64,000 nt of DNA from Nocardia vinacea NBRC 16497 (GTDB lineage Bacteria > Actinomycetota > Actinomycetes > Mycobacteriales > Mycobacteriaceae), in the NCBI RefSeq assembly GCF_000308835.1, contig NZ_BAGN01000129.1, positions 22,349 through 86,348 of the forward strand, in the 5' to 3' direction. Numbering within the stretch: position 1 is the first letter of the stretch; each line of letters starts with the position of its first letter. Position numbers and translations under genes: made by a program. The notes under the pieces are model-generated. The model ran no database searches and was not told the origin of the DNA. It worked only from the letters and a program-made list of their open reading frames with translations. Shown here piece by piece: positions 54,661 through 63,736 of this stretch.

Positions 54661-55812
54661 ATGCCCGAGGCGTACATCATCGATGCCGTTCGCACGGCGG
54701 TAGGCAGGCGGGGCGGCGGCTTCGTCCAGCCGCATCCAGCGGACATGGCCGCGCACACCATCAAAACCGTGGTCGGCCGCCACGACTTCGATCCTGCCGA
54801 TCTCGATGACGTGATCCTCGGCTGTCTCGACAACATCGGTTCGCAGGCAGGCGACATTGCCCGCACGGCGGCGTTGGCTGCGGGCCTGCCGGAGTCGGTT
54901 CCGGGTGTCACCATCGACCGCCAGTGCGGATCCGCGCAGCAGGCTGTGCATTTCGCGGCGCAGGCGGTGATGAGCGGTACGAGCGACCTGATCGTGGCCG
55001 GCGGTGTGCAGAAGATGAGCCAGTTCCCCATCCTGAGTGCATTCCAGGCCGGTGAACCCTACGGCGCAATCGATCCGTGGACCGGTTGTGCGGGTTGGCA
55101 GGCCCGGTACGGCAGTGAGAAGATCTCTCAGTTCCGTGGCGCGGAGATGATGGCCGAGCGCTGGGATCTGAGCCGGGAGGCCATGGAGGCCTTTGCGTTC
55201 GAAAGTCACCGCCGCGCGCTGCATGCCATCGCGGAGGGCCATTTCACGCGTGAGATCACCGAATTCGCGGGTGTTTCAGTCGATGAGGGGCCGCGCGCAG
55301 ACACCTCCCGCGAGAAGATGGCAACCTTGAAGACGCTCGTCGAAGGCGGACGTCTCACCGCGGCGGTCGCCAGCCAGATCTCCGATGGTGCGGCGGCATT
55401 GCTGGTCGCGTCGGAGGCTGCGATCGAGCGCTACGGGTTCCGACCGCGTGCGCGCATTCACCACATGTCGGTGCGTGGCGCGGATCCGGTGATGATGCTC
55501 AGCGCCCCGATTCCCGCCACCCAGCACGCTCTCAAACGAGCAGGGCTCTCCATCGATGACATCGACGTTGTGGAGATCAATGAAGCGTTCGCGCCGGTTG
55601 TCCTCGCCTGGATCGCCGAGATCGGCGCCGACCCCGCCGTCGTGAACCCCAACGGCGGCGCGATCGCCCTCGGGCATCCGATCGGATGCACCGGTGCACG
55701 TCTGATGACCACACTGCTGCACGAACTCGAGCGCACCGGGGGCCGCTACGGGCTGCAGACCATGTGCGAGGGCGGTGGCCAGGCCAACGTCACCATCATA
55801 GAAAGGCTCTGA
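54661..55812 (+). CDS. Acetyl-CoA acetyltransferase (thiolase)
   Basis: 383 residues from ATG 54661 (AGGAGA upstream). Nucleophile Cys89 in DRQCGSAQQ, NEAFAP, the histidine of GGAIALGHPIGCTGAR and the second Cys in MCEGGGQAN form the complete degradative-thiolase active site. It cleaves a 3-ketoacyl-CoA in the last beta-oxidation step. One base separates its stop from the acyl-CoA dehydrogenase gene, so they are one operon. Confidence 0.9.
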   Translation: MPEAYIIDAVRTAVGRRGGGFVQPHPADMAAHTIKTVVGRHDFDPADLDDVILGCLDNIGSQAGDIARTAALAAGLPESVPGVTIDRQCGSAQQAVHFAAQAVMSGTSDLIVAGGVQKMSQFPILSAFQAGEPYGAIDPWTGCAGWQARYGSEKISQFRGAEMMAERWDLSREAMEAFAFESHRRALHAIAEGHFTREITEFAGVSVDEGPRADTSREKMATLKTLVEGGRLTAAVASQISDGAAALLVASEAAIERYGFRPRARIHHMSVRGADPVMMLSAPIPATQHALKRAGLSIDDIDVVEINEAFAPVVLAWIAEIGADPAVVNPNGGAIALGHPIGCTGARLMTTLLHELERTGGRYGLQTMCEGGGQANVTIIERL

Positions 55813-55813
55813 C

Positions 55814-56962
55814 ATGCGCCGGGCCCTGTATGCGGCAGACCATGAGACATACCGCGAGACCGTGCGTGCCTTCCTCGAGCGCGAGGTCGCACCCTACAAA
55901 GACAAGTGGGACGAGGACCGCTGGATCGACCGCGAGGTCTACAAGAAGGCCGCGGCAGCCGGCTTGTACGGACTTGAGATCGGTGAAGAATACGGTGGTT
56001 CCGGCGTGCACGACTATCGCTATCGCGCGGTCGTCTGCGAGGAGGTATCGCGCATCGGCGCGCTATCGTTCAACACCACGATCAGCCTGCAGGACGACCT
56101 TGTTCTGCACTATCTCCTCGATCTCACCAACGACGAGCAGAAACAGCGGTGGCTGCCCGGTTTCGCCACGGGCGAGATCATCGGCGCACTAGCCATGACC
56201 GAGCCGGGCGCGGGTAGTGACTTGCGCGGCATCCGTACCGGCGCGGTGCGCGAGGGTGACTCCTGGATCATCAACGGGCAGAAGACTTTCATCTCCAGCG
56301 GCATCATGGCCGATGTGGTAGTGCTCGCGGCTCGGACCGATCCCGAGGCGGGTTCGCGCGGATTCAGTCTGTTCGTGGTCGAACGTGGCACGCCCGGTTT
56401 CGAGCACGGACGCAAACTCGACAAGATCGGACTGCACGGTCAGGACACCGCCGAGCTGTTCTTTGTCAATGCTCGTGTCCCGCATACGAATCTGCTCGGC
56501 GAGGAGGGAAAGGGCCTGCAGTACCTGATGAGTCATCTGCCGCGCGAACGTCTCGGGCTCTCGGCGAAGGCCATGGGAACGACGCGCGCCATTCTCGATC
56601 AGACCATCGAGTACTGTAAGCAGCGGCGGGCGTTCGGTCAGTTGATCGCTGATTTCCAGCACATTCGGTTCGAGCTGGCCGAGATGCAGACCGAGGTTGA
56701 TATCGCGGAGGCCTACTTCGACAAATCGGTGCTGGCATACAACACCGGCGAACTCGATCCGATCGATGCAGCCAAGGGCAAGTGGTACATCAGCGAGCTC
56801 CAGAAGAGAGTGATCGACCGCTGCCTGCAGTTGCACGGCGGATACGGTTACATGACCGAATACCCGGTTGCCAAAGCCTTCACCGATACTCGGATCCAAA
56901 CCATCTACGGTGGAACCACCGAGATCATGAAGGAACTCATCGGACGGGCACTCGTTCGCTGA
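55814..56962 (+). CDS. Acyl-CoA dehydrogenase
   Basis: 382 residues. FAD/substrate motifs AMTEPGAGSDLRGIRT and WIINGQKTFISSG in the beta domain, RRAFGQLIADFQHIRFELAE in the C-terminal helices, and the catalytic Glu in TIYGGTTEIMKELIGR. It introduces the alpha-beta double bond into an acyl-CoA with electrons going to ETF. Operon partner of the thiolase; the strong hairpin at 56967-57005 ends the unit. Confidence 0.9.
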   Translation: MRRALYAADHETYRETVRAFLEREVAPYKDKWDEDRWIDREVYKKAAAAGLYGLEIGEEYGGSGVHDYRYRAVVCEEVSRIGALSFNTTISLQDDLVLHYLLDLTNDEQKQRWLPGFATGEIIGALAMTEPGAGSDLRGIRTGAVREGDSWIINGQKTFISSGIMADVVVLAARTDPEAGSRGFSLFVVERGTPGFEHGRKLDKIGLHGQDTAELFFVNARVPHTNLLGEEGKGLQYLMSHLPRERLGLSAKAMGTTRAILDQTIEYCKQRRAFGQLIADFQHIRFELAEMQTEVDIAEAYFDKSVLAYNTGELDPIDAAKGKWYISELQKRVIDRCLQLHGGYGYMTEYPVAKAFTDTRIQTIYGGTTEIMKELIGRALVR

Positions 56963-56966
56963 TTTC

Positions 56967-57005
56967 CGAGCGGCCCCGTACCTCGCCGAGGTACGGGGCC
57001 GCTCG
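56967..57005. terminator. Very stable hairpin between convergent operons
   Basis: 19-bp perfect arms, CGAGCGGCCCCGTACCTCG (56967-56985) and its complement (56987-57005). Lies 5 bp after the acyl-CoA dehydrogenase stop and just past the end of the opposing CaiB remnant, so it can terminate both. Confidence 0.85.
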
Positions 57006-57015
57006 TGTTCCCGAG

Positions 57016-57677
57016 TCAACCAGCCACGCCACGCTCGATCAAACTGTCCGCGTCCACGATTCCCCACTCGTTCAGAACAACCCCCGGTGTGCTCACCGGG
57101 CGACGGCGGCGGGTCCCCAGCGCGGTCCGCGACAGCGAAAATCGCGGTGCCGGAGCCGATTCCGTGATCGACGATCGTGCCACGCGCTTCGATGCGGGGA
57201 TGTGTCGCAGCTTCGCGCAGGCTGACGACGGGAGCAACACACGCATCGGATTCTTCGAAAATTTCACACCACCGTGTCATGGTCCGCGTCGCGAATGCCG
57301 TGGCGATCTTGGCCCGAATGGTCGGCCACGCGCTGCGATCGTGTTCCGGGCGGGGTCTTCGTCGATGCCCAGTCGGGTCAGTAACTCGGCGTAGAACTTG
57401 GTTCGATCGCGCCGACCGCCATGTGACGGCCATCAGCGGTTTCATACGTGACGTAGAACGGCGCGCCGCCATCGAGCATGTTGGTGTTTCCCCGATCGTT
57501 CCAGGCCCCTGCGTTGACGAAGGCGTGGATTCCGGTCAGCAGATGGGCTGCAAGACGGCGCAGCATGAGGTCCTCAACCGTGCCCGGTGCGGCCGATACC
57601 TCCTCGCCGGATCTCATGAGCTGGACTCCGGCGAGAGCCCCGCCGCTCTCGAATGGATGTACTACGGAAACAGTCAC
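57016..57677 (-). pseudogene. CaiB/BaiF (alpha-methylacyl-CoA racemase-like) remnant
   Basis: GTG 57677 overlaps the MaoC stop (GTGA), but the N-terminal half with the CoA-binding and catalytic Asp region is missing. Recognisable are IHAFVNAGAWNDRGNTNMLD then GGAPFYVTYETADGRHMAVG, a frameshift near 57378, FYAELLTRLGIDEDPARN in another frame, then WCEIFEESDACVAPVVSLRE and AATHPRIEARGTIVD, and the C-terminus NEWGIVDADSLIERG in a third frame. At least two indels and a large 5' deletion. Confidence 0.75.
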
Positions 57678-58660
57678 GCGAAAAGGGCTACGTAGCGCCA
57701 ATCCAGAACTGGCCGTCCGCGATCGGCGATCCCGTCGCCCGCGAAGACCTCCGATCGAAGGTGTGACAGATGAGCGTCGGTGCCGGCCGCGGCAACGCCG
57801 TCCATGGTGACGACGCTGTGTAGGGTGTCCCCTTCGTGAACCGGACCGACGTGGTCGCACCCGTACCACACCACCACGGTCGCGAGGTTCGGGAATGCCC
57901 GGGATGCCTGCGACAATGCGATTCCGATGGTGTGGCCGCCATATACCAGCCGACACCCACCGGCCGCATGTTCGTCATGATGCACTCTGGCGATATTGAG
58001 CCTGATCCGGGGCGAACTGTGGGGCCGCATCGACGACGTCGCCGCCGATCACCTCCACCTGCTGTCCGGCCACGAGGGCCGGGCGAGGTGAACCCGACGC
58101 CGACGATAGGACCTTCACATCCCAATCCTGTACCGCTGCAATCCAATTCAGATCCGCTCCGGTGCCGATTCCGTCCAGGTCGTCCGCGTGGCCGGTGTCG
58201 TGATCCGCACGCAGGGGCAACATGACGCACCGCCAGAAGTCGAGGACGTCACGGACGTGCTGATCAACGGTGCGAATTCGCAAGGCGACCAGCCCCGTCG
58301 GCGCCCGATCGGGACCGCGCCGATTCTGTCGCAGCCCTTCGACCGTCGTCGTGGTGGTGAGGGTGCCCCCCAGGTGCGGCATGCGCCGGAAGACCAGTCC
58401 TCGATAGAACAAGTTGGCTATGACGTGGTGGGTGGTCACCGTGGATTGGCCGATCGCTATGTCCCACACCAGTGCCGGGTGCGCCAGGCCGGCCGTACCG
58501 GTCACGGCCGCCGACAGGCCATGGTCGAGCGGGAGACGGAGGCGATCGCCGACTATCCACTGATGCACGGCTGCAAGGCCATCCGACAACGTGACCGGGG
58601 TGCGCTGTCGACTATCTGACCGGGCTCGAGCTCTCCGAAGTACGGTCCTTCCGCGTTCAC
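57674..58660 (-). pseudogene. MaoC-like acyl-CoA hydratase, frameshifted
   Basis: GTG 58660 overlaps the CitE stop (GTGA) and begins NAEGPYFGELEPGQIVDSA. Near 58607 the frame shifts to VTLSDGLAAVHQWIVGDRLR and SVTT-type hot-dog sequence (VTTHHVIANLFYRGLVFRRM). Near 58000 it shifts again to LNIARVHHDEHAAGGCRLVY and GGHTIGIALSQASRAFPN, to the stop at 57674. Both hot-dog domains are otherwise well preserved, so the damage is recent. It would have hydrated a branched enoyl-CoA (mesaconyl- or itaconyl-CoA-like) for the CitE-type lyase. Confidence 0.8.
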
Positions 58661-59535
58661 AGTGCAACTCCGATCTTCGCCAGAGTCCTGCGTGCGGCCA
58701 CCGCGACCGCCTCGTCGATCATCTGGCCATCCAGTTCCACGGCCCCGCGACCGCTGTCGTGGGCAACGGCCAGCGCGTCGACTACACGCCGCGCGTACTG
58801 CACCTGTTCGCTGGACGGCTCGAACGCGAGATTTATCGTGTCGATCTGCCGGGGATGAATTGCCCACTTGGCGTCGAAACCGACCCGTGCGGCATGACTC
58901 ACTGTCTTCCCGAACCCATCGTCGGCCGCGACGCCGAGATACGGGCCGTCGACCGCGTCCAGGCGATTGGTGCGCGCCGCGGCAATCACCCTGTCCTGCA
59001 CCGCAATCCAGAGCGCCGGGTCCAGCTCCGCGAATCTGCCCAGCGACGCGGCGAGGTCCGCGTATCCCGTGATCAGCGTCGACAGTCGCGGTGCGGCCGA
59101 GGCAATCTGTTCGATCCGGCTCAGTCCATCAGCGGTTTCGATGAGCGCTTCCATCGCGAGCCGATCGGTAGCACCGCAACCGGCCTCGATCCCGTCGAGC
59201 AGGCGATCGGCGAACTCCAGGTCCCCCGGCGACTCGACCTTGGGCAGCACGATACTGCTCGCCGGGATCTCGGACCGGACAACCGCGTCGATATCGAGGT
59301 GGCACCAGCGGGTCCGAGGTGCGTTGACACGCACCGCGATCGCCGGCCGCACGACGAAGTCACCCCATGCCATCGCGCCCAGCATCGCCCGCGCACGATC
59401 TTTATCCGCGGCCGGCACCGCATCCTCGAGATCGATGACCACCTGATCCGCACCGGAAGCCAGTGCCTTTCTGATCTTGTGTTCGTCGCCACCCGGTACG
59501 CAGAGGACCGACCTCCGCGGTGGACGTGCCGTCAT
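58657..59535 (-). CDS. CitE/HpcH-family CoA-ester lyase
   Basis: 292 residues from ATG 59535 (AAAGGTGG six bases upstream). The TIM-barrel hallmark SVLCVPGGDEHKIRKALASG, DQVVIDLEDAVPAADKDRAR, the Mg-binding ALIETADGLSRIEQIA and KWAIHPRQIDTIN are all present. The family cleaves (S)-citramalyl-, malyl- or HMG-CoA-like esters. With the broken MaoC and CaiB downstream it forms the order known from itaconate/mesaconate-type routes. Its own frame is intact. Motif A at 59557-59572 lies in its promoter. Confidence 0.85.
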   Translation of the reverse strand: MTARPPRRSVLCVPGGDEHKIRKALASGADQVVIDLEDAVPAADKDRARAMLGAMAWGDFVVRPAIAVRVNAPRTRWCHLDIDAVVRSEIPASSIVLPKVESPGDLEFADRLLDGIEAGCGATDRLAMEALIETADGLSRIEQIASAAPRLSTLITGYADLAASLGRFAELDPALWIAVQDRVIAAARTNRLDAVDGPYLGVAADDGFGKTVSHAARVGFDAKWAIHPRQIDTINLAFEPSSEQVQYARRVVDALAVAHDSGRGAVELDGQMIDEAVAVAARRTLAKIGVAL

Positions 59536-59556
59536 CAACAACCACCTTTCACTGTT

Positions 59557-59572
59557 TTTAATCTATGTTAAA
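59557..59572. promoter_or_regulatory. 16-bp operator motif between CitE and the second ACAD (motif A)
   Basis: TTTAATCTATGTTAAA (complement TTTAACATAGATTAAA), 21 bp upstream of the CitE ATG and 39 bp upstream of the repeat frame that leads into the dehydrogenase; it is nearly palindromic and can serve both directions. Confidence 0.6.
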
Positions 59573-59611
59573 GTATATCGATAGTTATCGAAGCCTAGCG
59601 AGGAGTCAACA

Positions 59612-59695
59612 GTGAGCGAGCTTGCGTGCGAACCAATAGACACAGGCGAGTGCTCGCTCGTGACGGAGCCGAGCGCCAGCGAGGCGGAGTCATGA
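59612..59695 (+). repeat. MIRU-like repeat with short leader frame
   Basis: GTG 59612 (GAGGAG upstream) opens a 27-codon frame beginning MSELACEPIDTGECSLVTEP and ending SASEAES. Its TGA overlaps the ATG of the acyl-CoA dehydrogenase (ATGA at 59692-59695). Size, ends and coupling match the two units in 24126-24292, though the sequence has diverged in the middle. Confidence 0.7.
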
Positions 59696-60849
59696 GCGAG
59701 CTGTCCGCCGAGGAACAGCAGGTAGTGGCGACAGTGCGCGAATGGGTCGACCGGGAGGTCCGACCCGTCGCTCATGACCTCGAACACGCCAACGAATACC
59801 CAGAAAAACTGATCGAGCAGATGAAGCAGCTCGGCATCTACGGCCTGGCCATCCCGGAACCCTACGGCGAAGCACCGGTTTCGATGCCGTGCTACGTCGG
59901 GGTCACCGAGGAGCTGGCCCGCGGCTGGATGAGCCTGGCCGGAGCGATGGGCGGCCACACGGTCGTCTCCAAGCTCATCCTCACCTTCGGCACCGAAGAA
60001 CAGAAGCAGCGATACCTGCCGAAGATGGCCACCGGCGAGATCCGGGCCACCATGGCGCTCACCGAACCCAGCGGCGGCTCCGATCTGCAGGCCATGACCA
60101 CCATCGCCAAGCGCGACGCGGACGACTACACGATCAATGGCGCGAAGACGTGGATCAGCAACGCGCGCAGGTCGCAGTTGATCGCGCTGCTCTGCAAGAC
60201 CGATCCGGCCGCCGCCCCACGCCACCGCGGCATCAGCATCCTGCTCGTCGAACACGGCCCCGGCCTGACGGTTTCGCGTGATCTGCCCAAGCTCGGTTAC
60301 AAGGGCGTCGAGAGCTGTGAACTGCTCTTCGACGACTACCGCGCGCCCGTGGACGCTGTTCTCGGCGGAGTCGAGGGCAAAGGATTCGGCCAGATGATGA
60401 AGGGCCTGGAAACCGGCCGCATCCAGGTAGCCGCACGCGCCCTCGGCGTCGCCCAGGCCGCATTCGACGACGCCTTCGCCTACGCCCAGCAGCGCGAGAG
60501 CTTCGGCGTCCCGATCTGGCAGCACCAGGCCATCGGCACCTATCTGGCCGAGATGGCTACCAAGCTCACCGCCGCACGGCAGCTGGTCCTGCACGCCGCA
60601 CGCAAATTCGACGCGGGCGAGCGCTGCGACATGGAAGCGGGCATGGCCAAGTTCTACGCCTCCGAAGTAGCCATGGAAATCGCGCTCAACGCGGTGCGCA
60701 TTCATGGCGGCTACGGCTATTCGACCGAGTACGACGTCGAACGATACTTCCGCGACGCACCTCTCATGATCGTTGGCGAGGGCACGAACGAGATCCAGCG
60801 CAACGTCATCACCTCGCAGCTCATTGCCCGCGGCAGCCTCACTCGGTAG
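59692..60849 (+). CDS. Acyl-CoA dehydrogenase
   Basis: 385 residues from ATG 59692. ALTEPSGGSDLQAMTT and YTINGAKTWISNARRS form the FAD site; RESFGVPIWQHQAIGTYLAE and IHGGYGYSTEYDVERYFRDA precede the catalytic-base region IVGEGTNEIQRNVI. The GEGTNEIQ form is shared by glutaryl- and isovaleryl-type branches, suggesting a short or branched acyl substrate. Translation is coupled to a MIRU-like leader. The hairpin at 60868-60905 ends it. Confidence 0.9.
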   Translation: MSELSAEEQQVVATVREWVDREVRPVAHDLEHANEYPEKLIEQMKQLGIYGLAIPEPYGEAPVSMPCYVGVTEELARGWMSLAGAMGGHTVVSKLILTFGTEEQKQRYLPKMATGEIRATMALTEPSGGSDLQAMTTIAKRDADDYTINGAKTWISNARRSQLIALLCKTDPAAAPRHRGISILLVEHGPGLTVSRDLPKLGYKGVESCELLFDDYRAPVDAVLGGVEGKGFGQMMKGLETGRIQVAARALGVAQAAFDDAFAYAQQRESFGVPIWQHQAIGTYLAEMATKLTAARQLVLHAARKFDAGERCDMEAGMAKFYASEVAMEIALNAVRIHGGYGYSTEYDVERYFRDAPLMIVGEGTNEIQRNVITSQLIARGSLTR

Positions 60850-60867
60850 AGTCGCGCAAAGTTGAAA

Positions 60868-60905
60868 GGGCCGGTGTGGACGCCCCAGGGCGCCCACACC
60901 GGCCC
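60868..60905 (+). terminator. Hairpin terminator
   Basis: Arms GGGCCGGTGTGG (60868-60879) and CCACACCGGCCC (60894-60905), 14-base loop, 18 bp after the dehydrogenase stop. Confidence 0.75.
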
Positions 60906-61432
60906 GTCTCGTTCCGATACGATCTACGCCGTAGTCCCGTGCGACACAACCGGTTCGGTCGCCCGATCAAGATCGAGCGCGCGGGGCGGGCGTACTCGCC
61001 GAGACCGACCAGCAGCGCCATCTGCAGGCCAGCGAGCAGCACCGTGAACGGCGGAACCGCGACGCGGCATCGCCTTGTGAAAACCTTCGGCCGCCACGGT
61101 AGATCGCTGCAACCGGGCAAGCGGCATCGACCATCTCGGTGTGTGCCATCGCGCGAAGATGGAAGCTAGCGCATTCCGCATCGACGCCTGGTTCAGTTCG
61201 CGCACGTCCACAGGAATCTGGCCGACGATCGGACTGTCCGGCAACGCGTTGAGCTCCTGTAGATATCGAGCCGAATCTCCTCCGCCACGCAGTCGAAGCG
61301 AATCTCGACACGGAGGAGTTGCTGACGTTCTAGCGATACGAGTCGCTACCGGGTGTCCGCCTGCGCATCCGATGGCCTCTAACCTGTCAGCGGGCGCCCG
61401 GCGCGCTCAGATCACACGGCACCTGATGCCGA
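60906..61432 (-). pseudogene. Decayed coding remnant, possibly condensation/acyltransferase-like
   Basis: Interrupted minus frames include LNALPDSPIVGQIPVDVREL and, further on, VPPFTVLLAGLQMALLVGLG. The second resembles the central helix of NRPS condensation and related acyltransferase domains. No continuous gene remains and the identification is weak. Confidence 0.3.
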
Positions 61433-62671
61433 TCACGAACTCGAAACCACGTCGGTCCGGCGGGCGGCAGCGAAGGCGAGGGCCTCGCCCCAGCTCGCTT
61501 TCCTCATGAGCAAGCCCCGATACTTCATGATGACGTTCTGGCCGTTGAGAGTGAGCGCGCCGGCTAGCCGATCGCCCTCGCGATACAGCGCTACCCAGCG
61601 CTCGTCGACGTCCGGATCCCCTTCCACGACCTCGATTTCATCCGCGGTCGGCACGCCGACGAACTGAATTCGGCTGTCGTACCAGTCGGACCAGAAGTAC
61701 GGCACGGTTTGATAGGACGTGGCAGCTTCGGGGTTCAATGCATTTTTCGCGGCGAGTGCGCCCTGTTCGGCTGCGCTGGTCCAGTGCTCCAGTCGCATCA
61801 GCCGGTCGAACAGGGGATTGTGCCAGCGTGCGACGTCACCCGCGGCGTAGACCCGGCCGACGCCGGTCCACAACGTCGCATCGCACACCACGCCATTGTC
61901 CAGCCGCAGCCCGGAGCCCTCGAGCCAGCCAGTCGTGGGAATCGTTCCGATACCGACTACCACGAGGTCGGCTTCGACCGAGGTGCCGTCGGTCAGCAAC
62001 ACACGCTCGACGCGGCCATCTCCTTCCAGACCTTGCACACCGACACCGCAGCGCAGCGGGGTGCCATTCCGTTCATGCAGAGCGGCGCAGGCCGCACCCA
62101 TGCGCTCGCCTACGGCCCGGACCAAGGGCGTGGGCAGTGCCTCGAGAATGGTGACATCGAGCCCGCGCTTGCGCGCACCCGCAGCTACCTCCGAACCGAT
62201 GAAACCGGCGCCGACGACGACCGTGCGCGCGCCGGCTTCCAGAGCCTGCCGGATCGCGATCGCATCATCGAGGGTCCGCAGGGTGTAAACGCCGCTCAGC
62301 CCCGCCGAATCGGGCAGCATGCGGGCGTGGGCACCTGTTGCGATCACAAGCGCGTCGTATGCGATGGTGTGGTCACCGACCAGCACCCGTTGTCCTTCGG
62401 TGTCCAAACCGGTTGCCGGCGTGCCGAGTATAAGTTCGACTCCGAGCTCGTCACGCAGGATCTCTTCGGTACGGAAGGTTGTCGAGGCAGGACCCGCCCC
62501 ATTCGGCAGTTGCTCCAAGTACGCCTTGGACAGTGGCGGTCGGTCATACGGAAGATGGTCTTCGGCCCCGATGAGCGTGATGCCGCCGGTAAAGCCCGCT
62601 TTGCGGGCGGCTTCCACCGCCCGCAAACCGGCGAGGGATGCTCCAACAACTACGAGATTCTCCTGGGACAA
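61433..62671 (-). CDS. Ferredoxin reductase (FAD-dependent)
   Basis: 412 residues from TTG 62671 with GGAGG upstream (GTG 62680 or 62686 possible). Two dinucleotide folds: VVVGASLAGLRAVEAARKAG for FAD and VVVGAGFIGSEVAAGARKRG for NAD(P)H; the second FAD motif is VYAAGDVARW, and the reductase C-terminal domain follows (YFWSDWYDSRIQFVG). It resembles rhodocoxin/putidaredoxin reductases and would reduce the ferredoxin at 53690. Motif B at 62690 lies directly upstream. Confidence 0.9.
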   Translation of the reverse strand: MSQENLVVVGASLAGLRAVEAARKAGFTGGITLIGAEDHLPYDRPPLSKAYLEQLPNGAGPASTTFRTEEILRDELGVELILGTPATGLDTEGQRVLVGDHTIAYDALVIATGAHARMLPDSAGLSGVYTLRTLDDAIAIRQALEAGARTVVVGAGFIGSEVAAGARKRGLDVTILEALPTPLVRAVGERMGAACAALHERNGTPLRCGVGVQGLEGDGRVERVLLTDGTSVEADLVVVGIGTIPTTGWLEGSGLRLDNGVVCDATLWTGVGRVYAAGDVARWHNPLFDRLMRLEHWTSAAEQGALAAKNALNPEAATSYQTVPYFWSDWYDSRIQFVGVPTADEIEVVEGDPDVDERWVALYREGDRLAGALTLNGQNVIMKYRGLLMRKASWGEALAFAAARRTDVVSSS

Positions 62672-62689
62672 CTCACTCACCTCCACATG

Positions 62690-62700
62690 AATTGAATATA
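62690..62700. promoter_or_regulatory. AT-rich operator-like element (motif B)
   Basis: AATTGAATATA, complement of TATATTCAATT at 54622-54632, just before the reductase start, in an AT-rich stretch to 62711. Confidence 0.4.
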
Positions 62701-62711
62701 TATTAAATTAA

Positions 62712-63143
62712 CTGGCGATCGACGTCAACCGCGTATCGCGCCGACGGAGACGGGCTACTCAACCACCGACCACCCCCTGGCGGCGGGCCGGCGCGTGTGG
62801 GGTCCGCGAGGCCGGCGAGCACTCCGACGGCAGACCCATCCGCTTCGTTAATCGCCGGCCGCATCGGCAGCGGGTGATATTCAACCCCGCGATGCATGAC
62901 GTGCACGGTTTCATGGCGCAGGTATCGACCGGGACCCCTCGGCCGACTTCAGCAGTCCGAAGGGGATACCTCGGCGCCGATCCAGGCTAGTTCATCGCCG
63001 CACAGGCGTTCCATCAACCAGCATCTATAATCTAGAATAAATTAGATAACCCCCGCGGGTGCTAGCACCTAGAGATGGTCCCCGCCCATGAGCTCGAGGC
63101 ATGGAGCTTTCCCACGAGCAACAGGAACACAAGAAAGGTCGCC
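62712..63143. promoter_or_regulatory. Intergenic region with motif C before the SnoaL gene
   Basis: No gene is recognised. At 63037-63047 ATAAATTAGAT repeats the 11-mer of 53917-53927, here flanked by TCTAGA, about 97 bp before the SnoaL start. Confidence 0.4.
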
Positions 63144-63581
63144 ATGACAACACCTCATCCAACGGACGCGAGATTCGCCGAAACCTACTCGCACGCCTGG
63201 ACGGCAGATCCTGAAGCACTACTGCAGTTCTTCGCTATCGACGGGACCTACACCGACGTTGCTATGGGCTCGACGTATGAAGGACACAAGGGCATCGGCA
63301 AGTTCCACCGCTACATGCTGGAGTTCGCCCCCGACTCGGCCATCATATTCGGCGACACCTACGCAGCAGACGGCAGGCTCTATTCCGAATGGATCTGGAG
63401 CGGAACCTTCGCCGGCGCCCTGCGACTCCGTTCGGGCAAGCTTGTCGACGCCACCGGAACCCACTTCAGCGTTCCTGGTATCGCGGCATGCACCTACAAC
63501 CCTGACGGACGCCTCACGACCCACCGCGACTTCTGGGACCTGTGCACCGTCTTGAACCAGGCATCGATTCCAATCGGCTGA
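63144..63581 (+). CDS. SnoaL/NTF2-like protein
   Basis: 145 residues from ATG 63144 (AAAGG upstream). A cone-shaped NTF2-like fold is indicated by FAETYSHAWTADPEALLQFF, GSTYEGHKGIGKFHRYML and the C-terminal strand TTHRDFWDLCTVL. Such proteins include polyketide cyclases, ketosteroid-isomerase-like enzymes and limonene-epoxide hydrolase relatives. In the regulon it may isomerise or hydrate a cyclic intermediate, comparable to the SnoaL domain fused to the hydratase at 47772. Confidence 0.75.
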   Translation: MTTPHPTDARFAETYSHAWTADPEALLQFFAIDGTYTDVAMGSTYEGHKGIGKFHRYMLEFAPDSAIIFGDTYAADGRLYSEWIWSGTFAGALRLRSGKLVDATGTHFSVPGIAACTYNPDGRLTTHRDFWDLCTVLNQASIPIG

Positions 63582-63736
63582 GGCTGGCCCGCGAGAGTGC
63601 GGTACACGATAGCCGCAGCATGGTCCAGAGCTGGCATTCCAGCCATCATCCGCCACCGCACTCCGGCGGACTTTGTCGTTTCGCTTCGTCGCCAACTGCT
63701 TCGCCGATGAACTCTCCAGGAATATCCAATCTCAAC

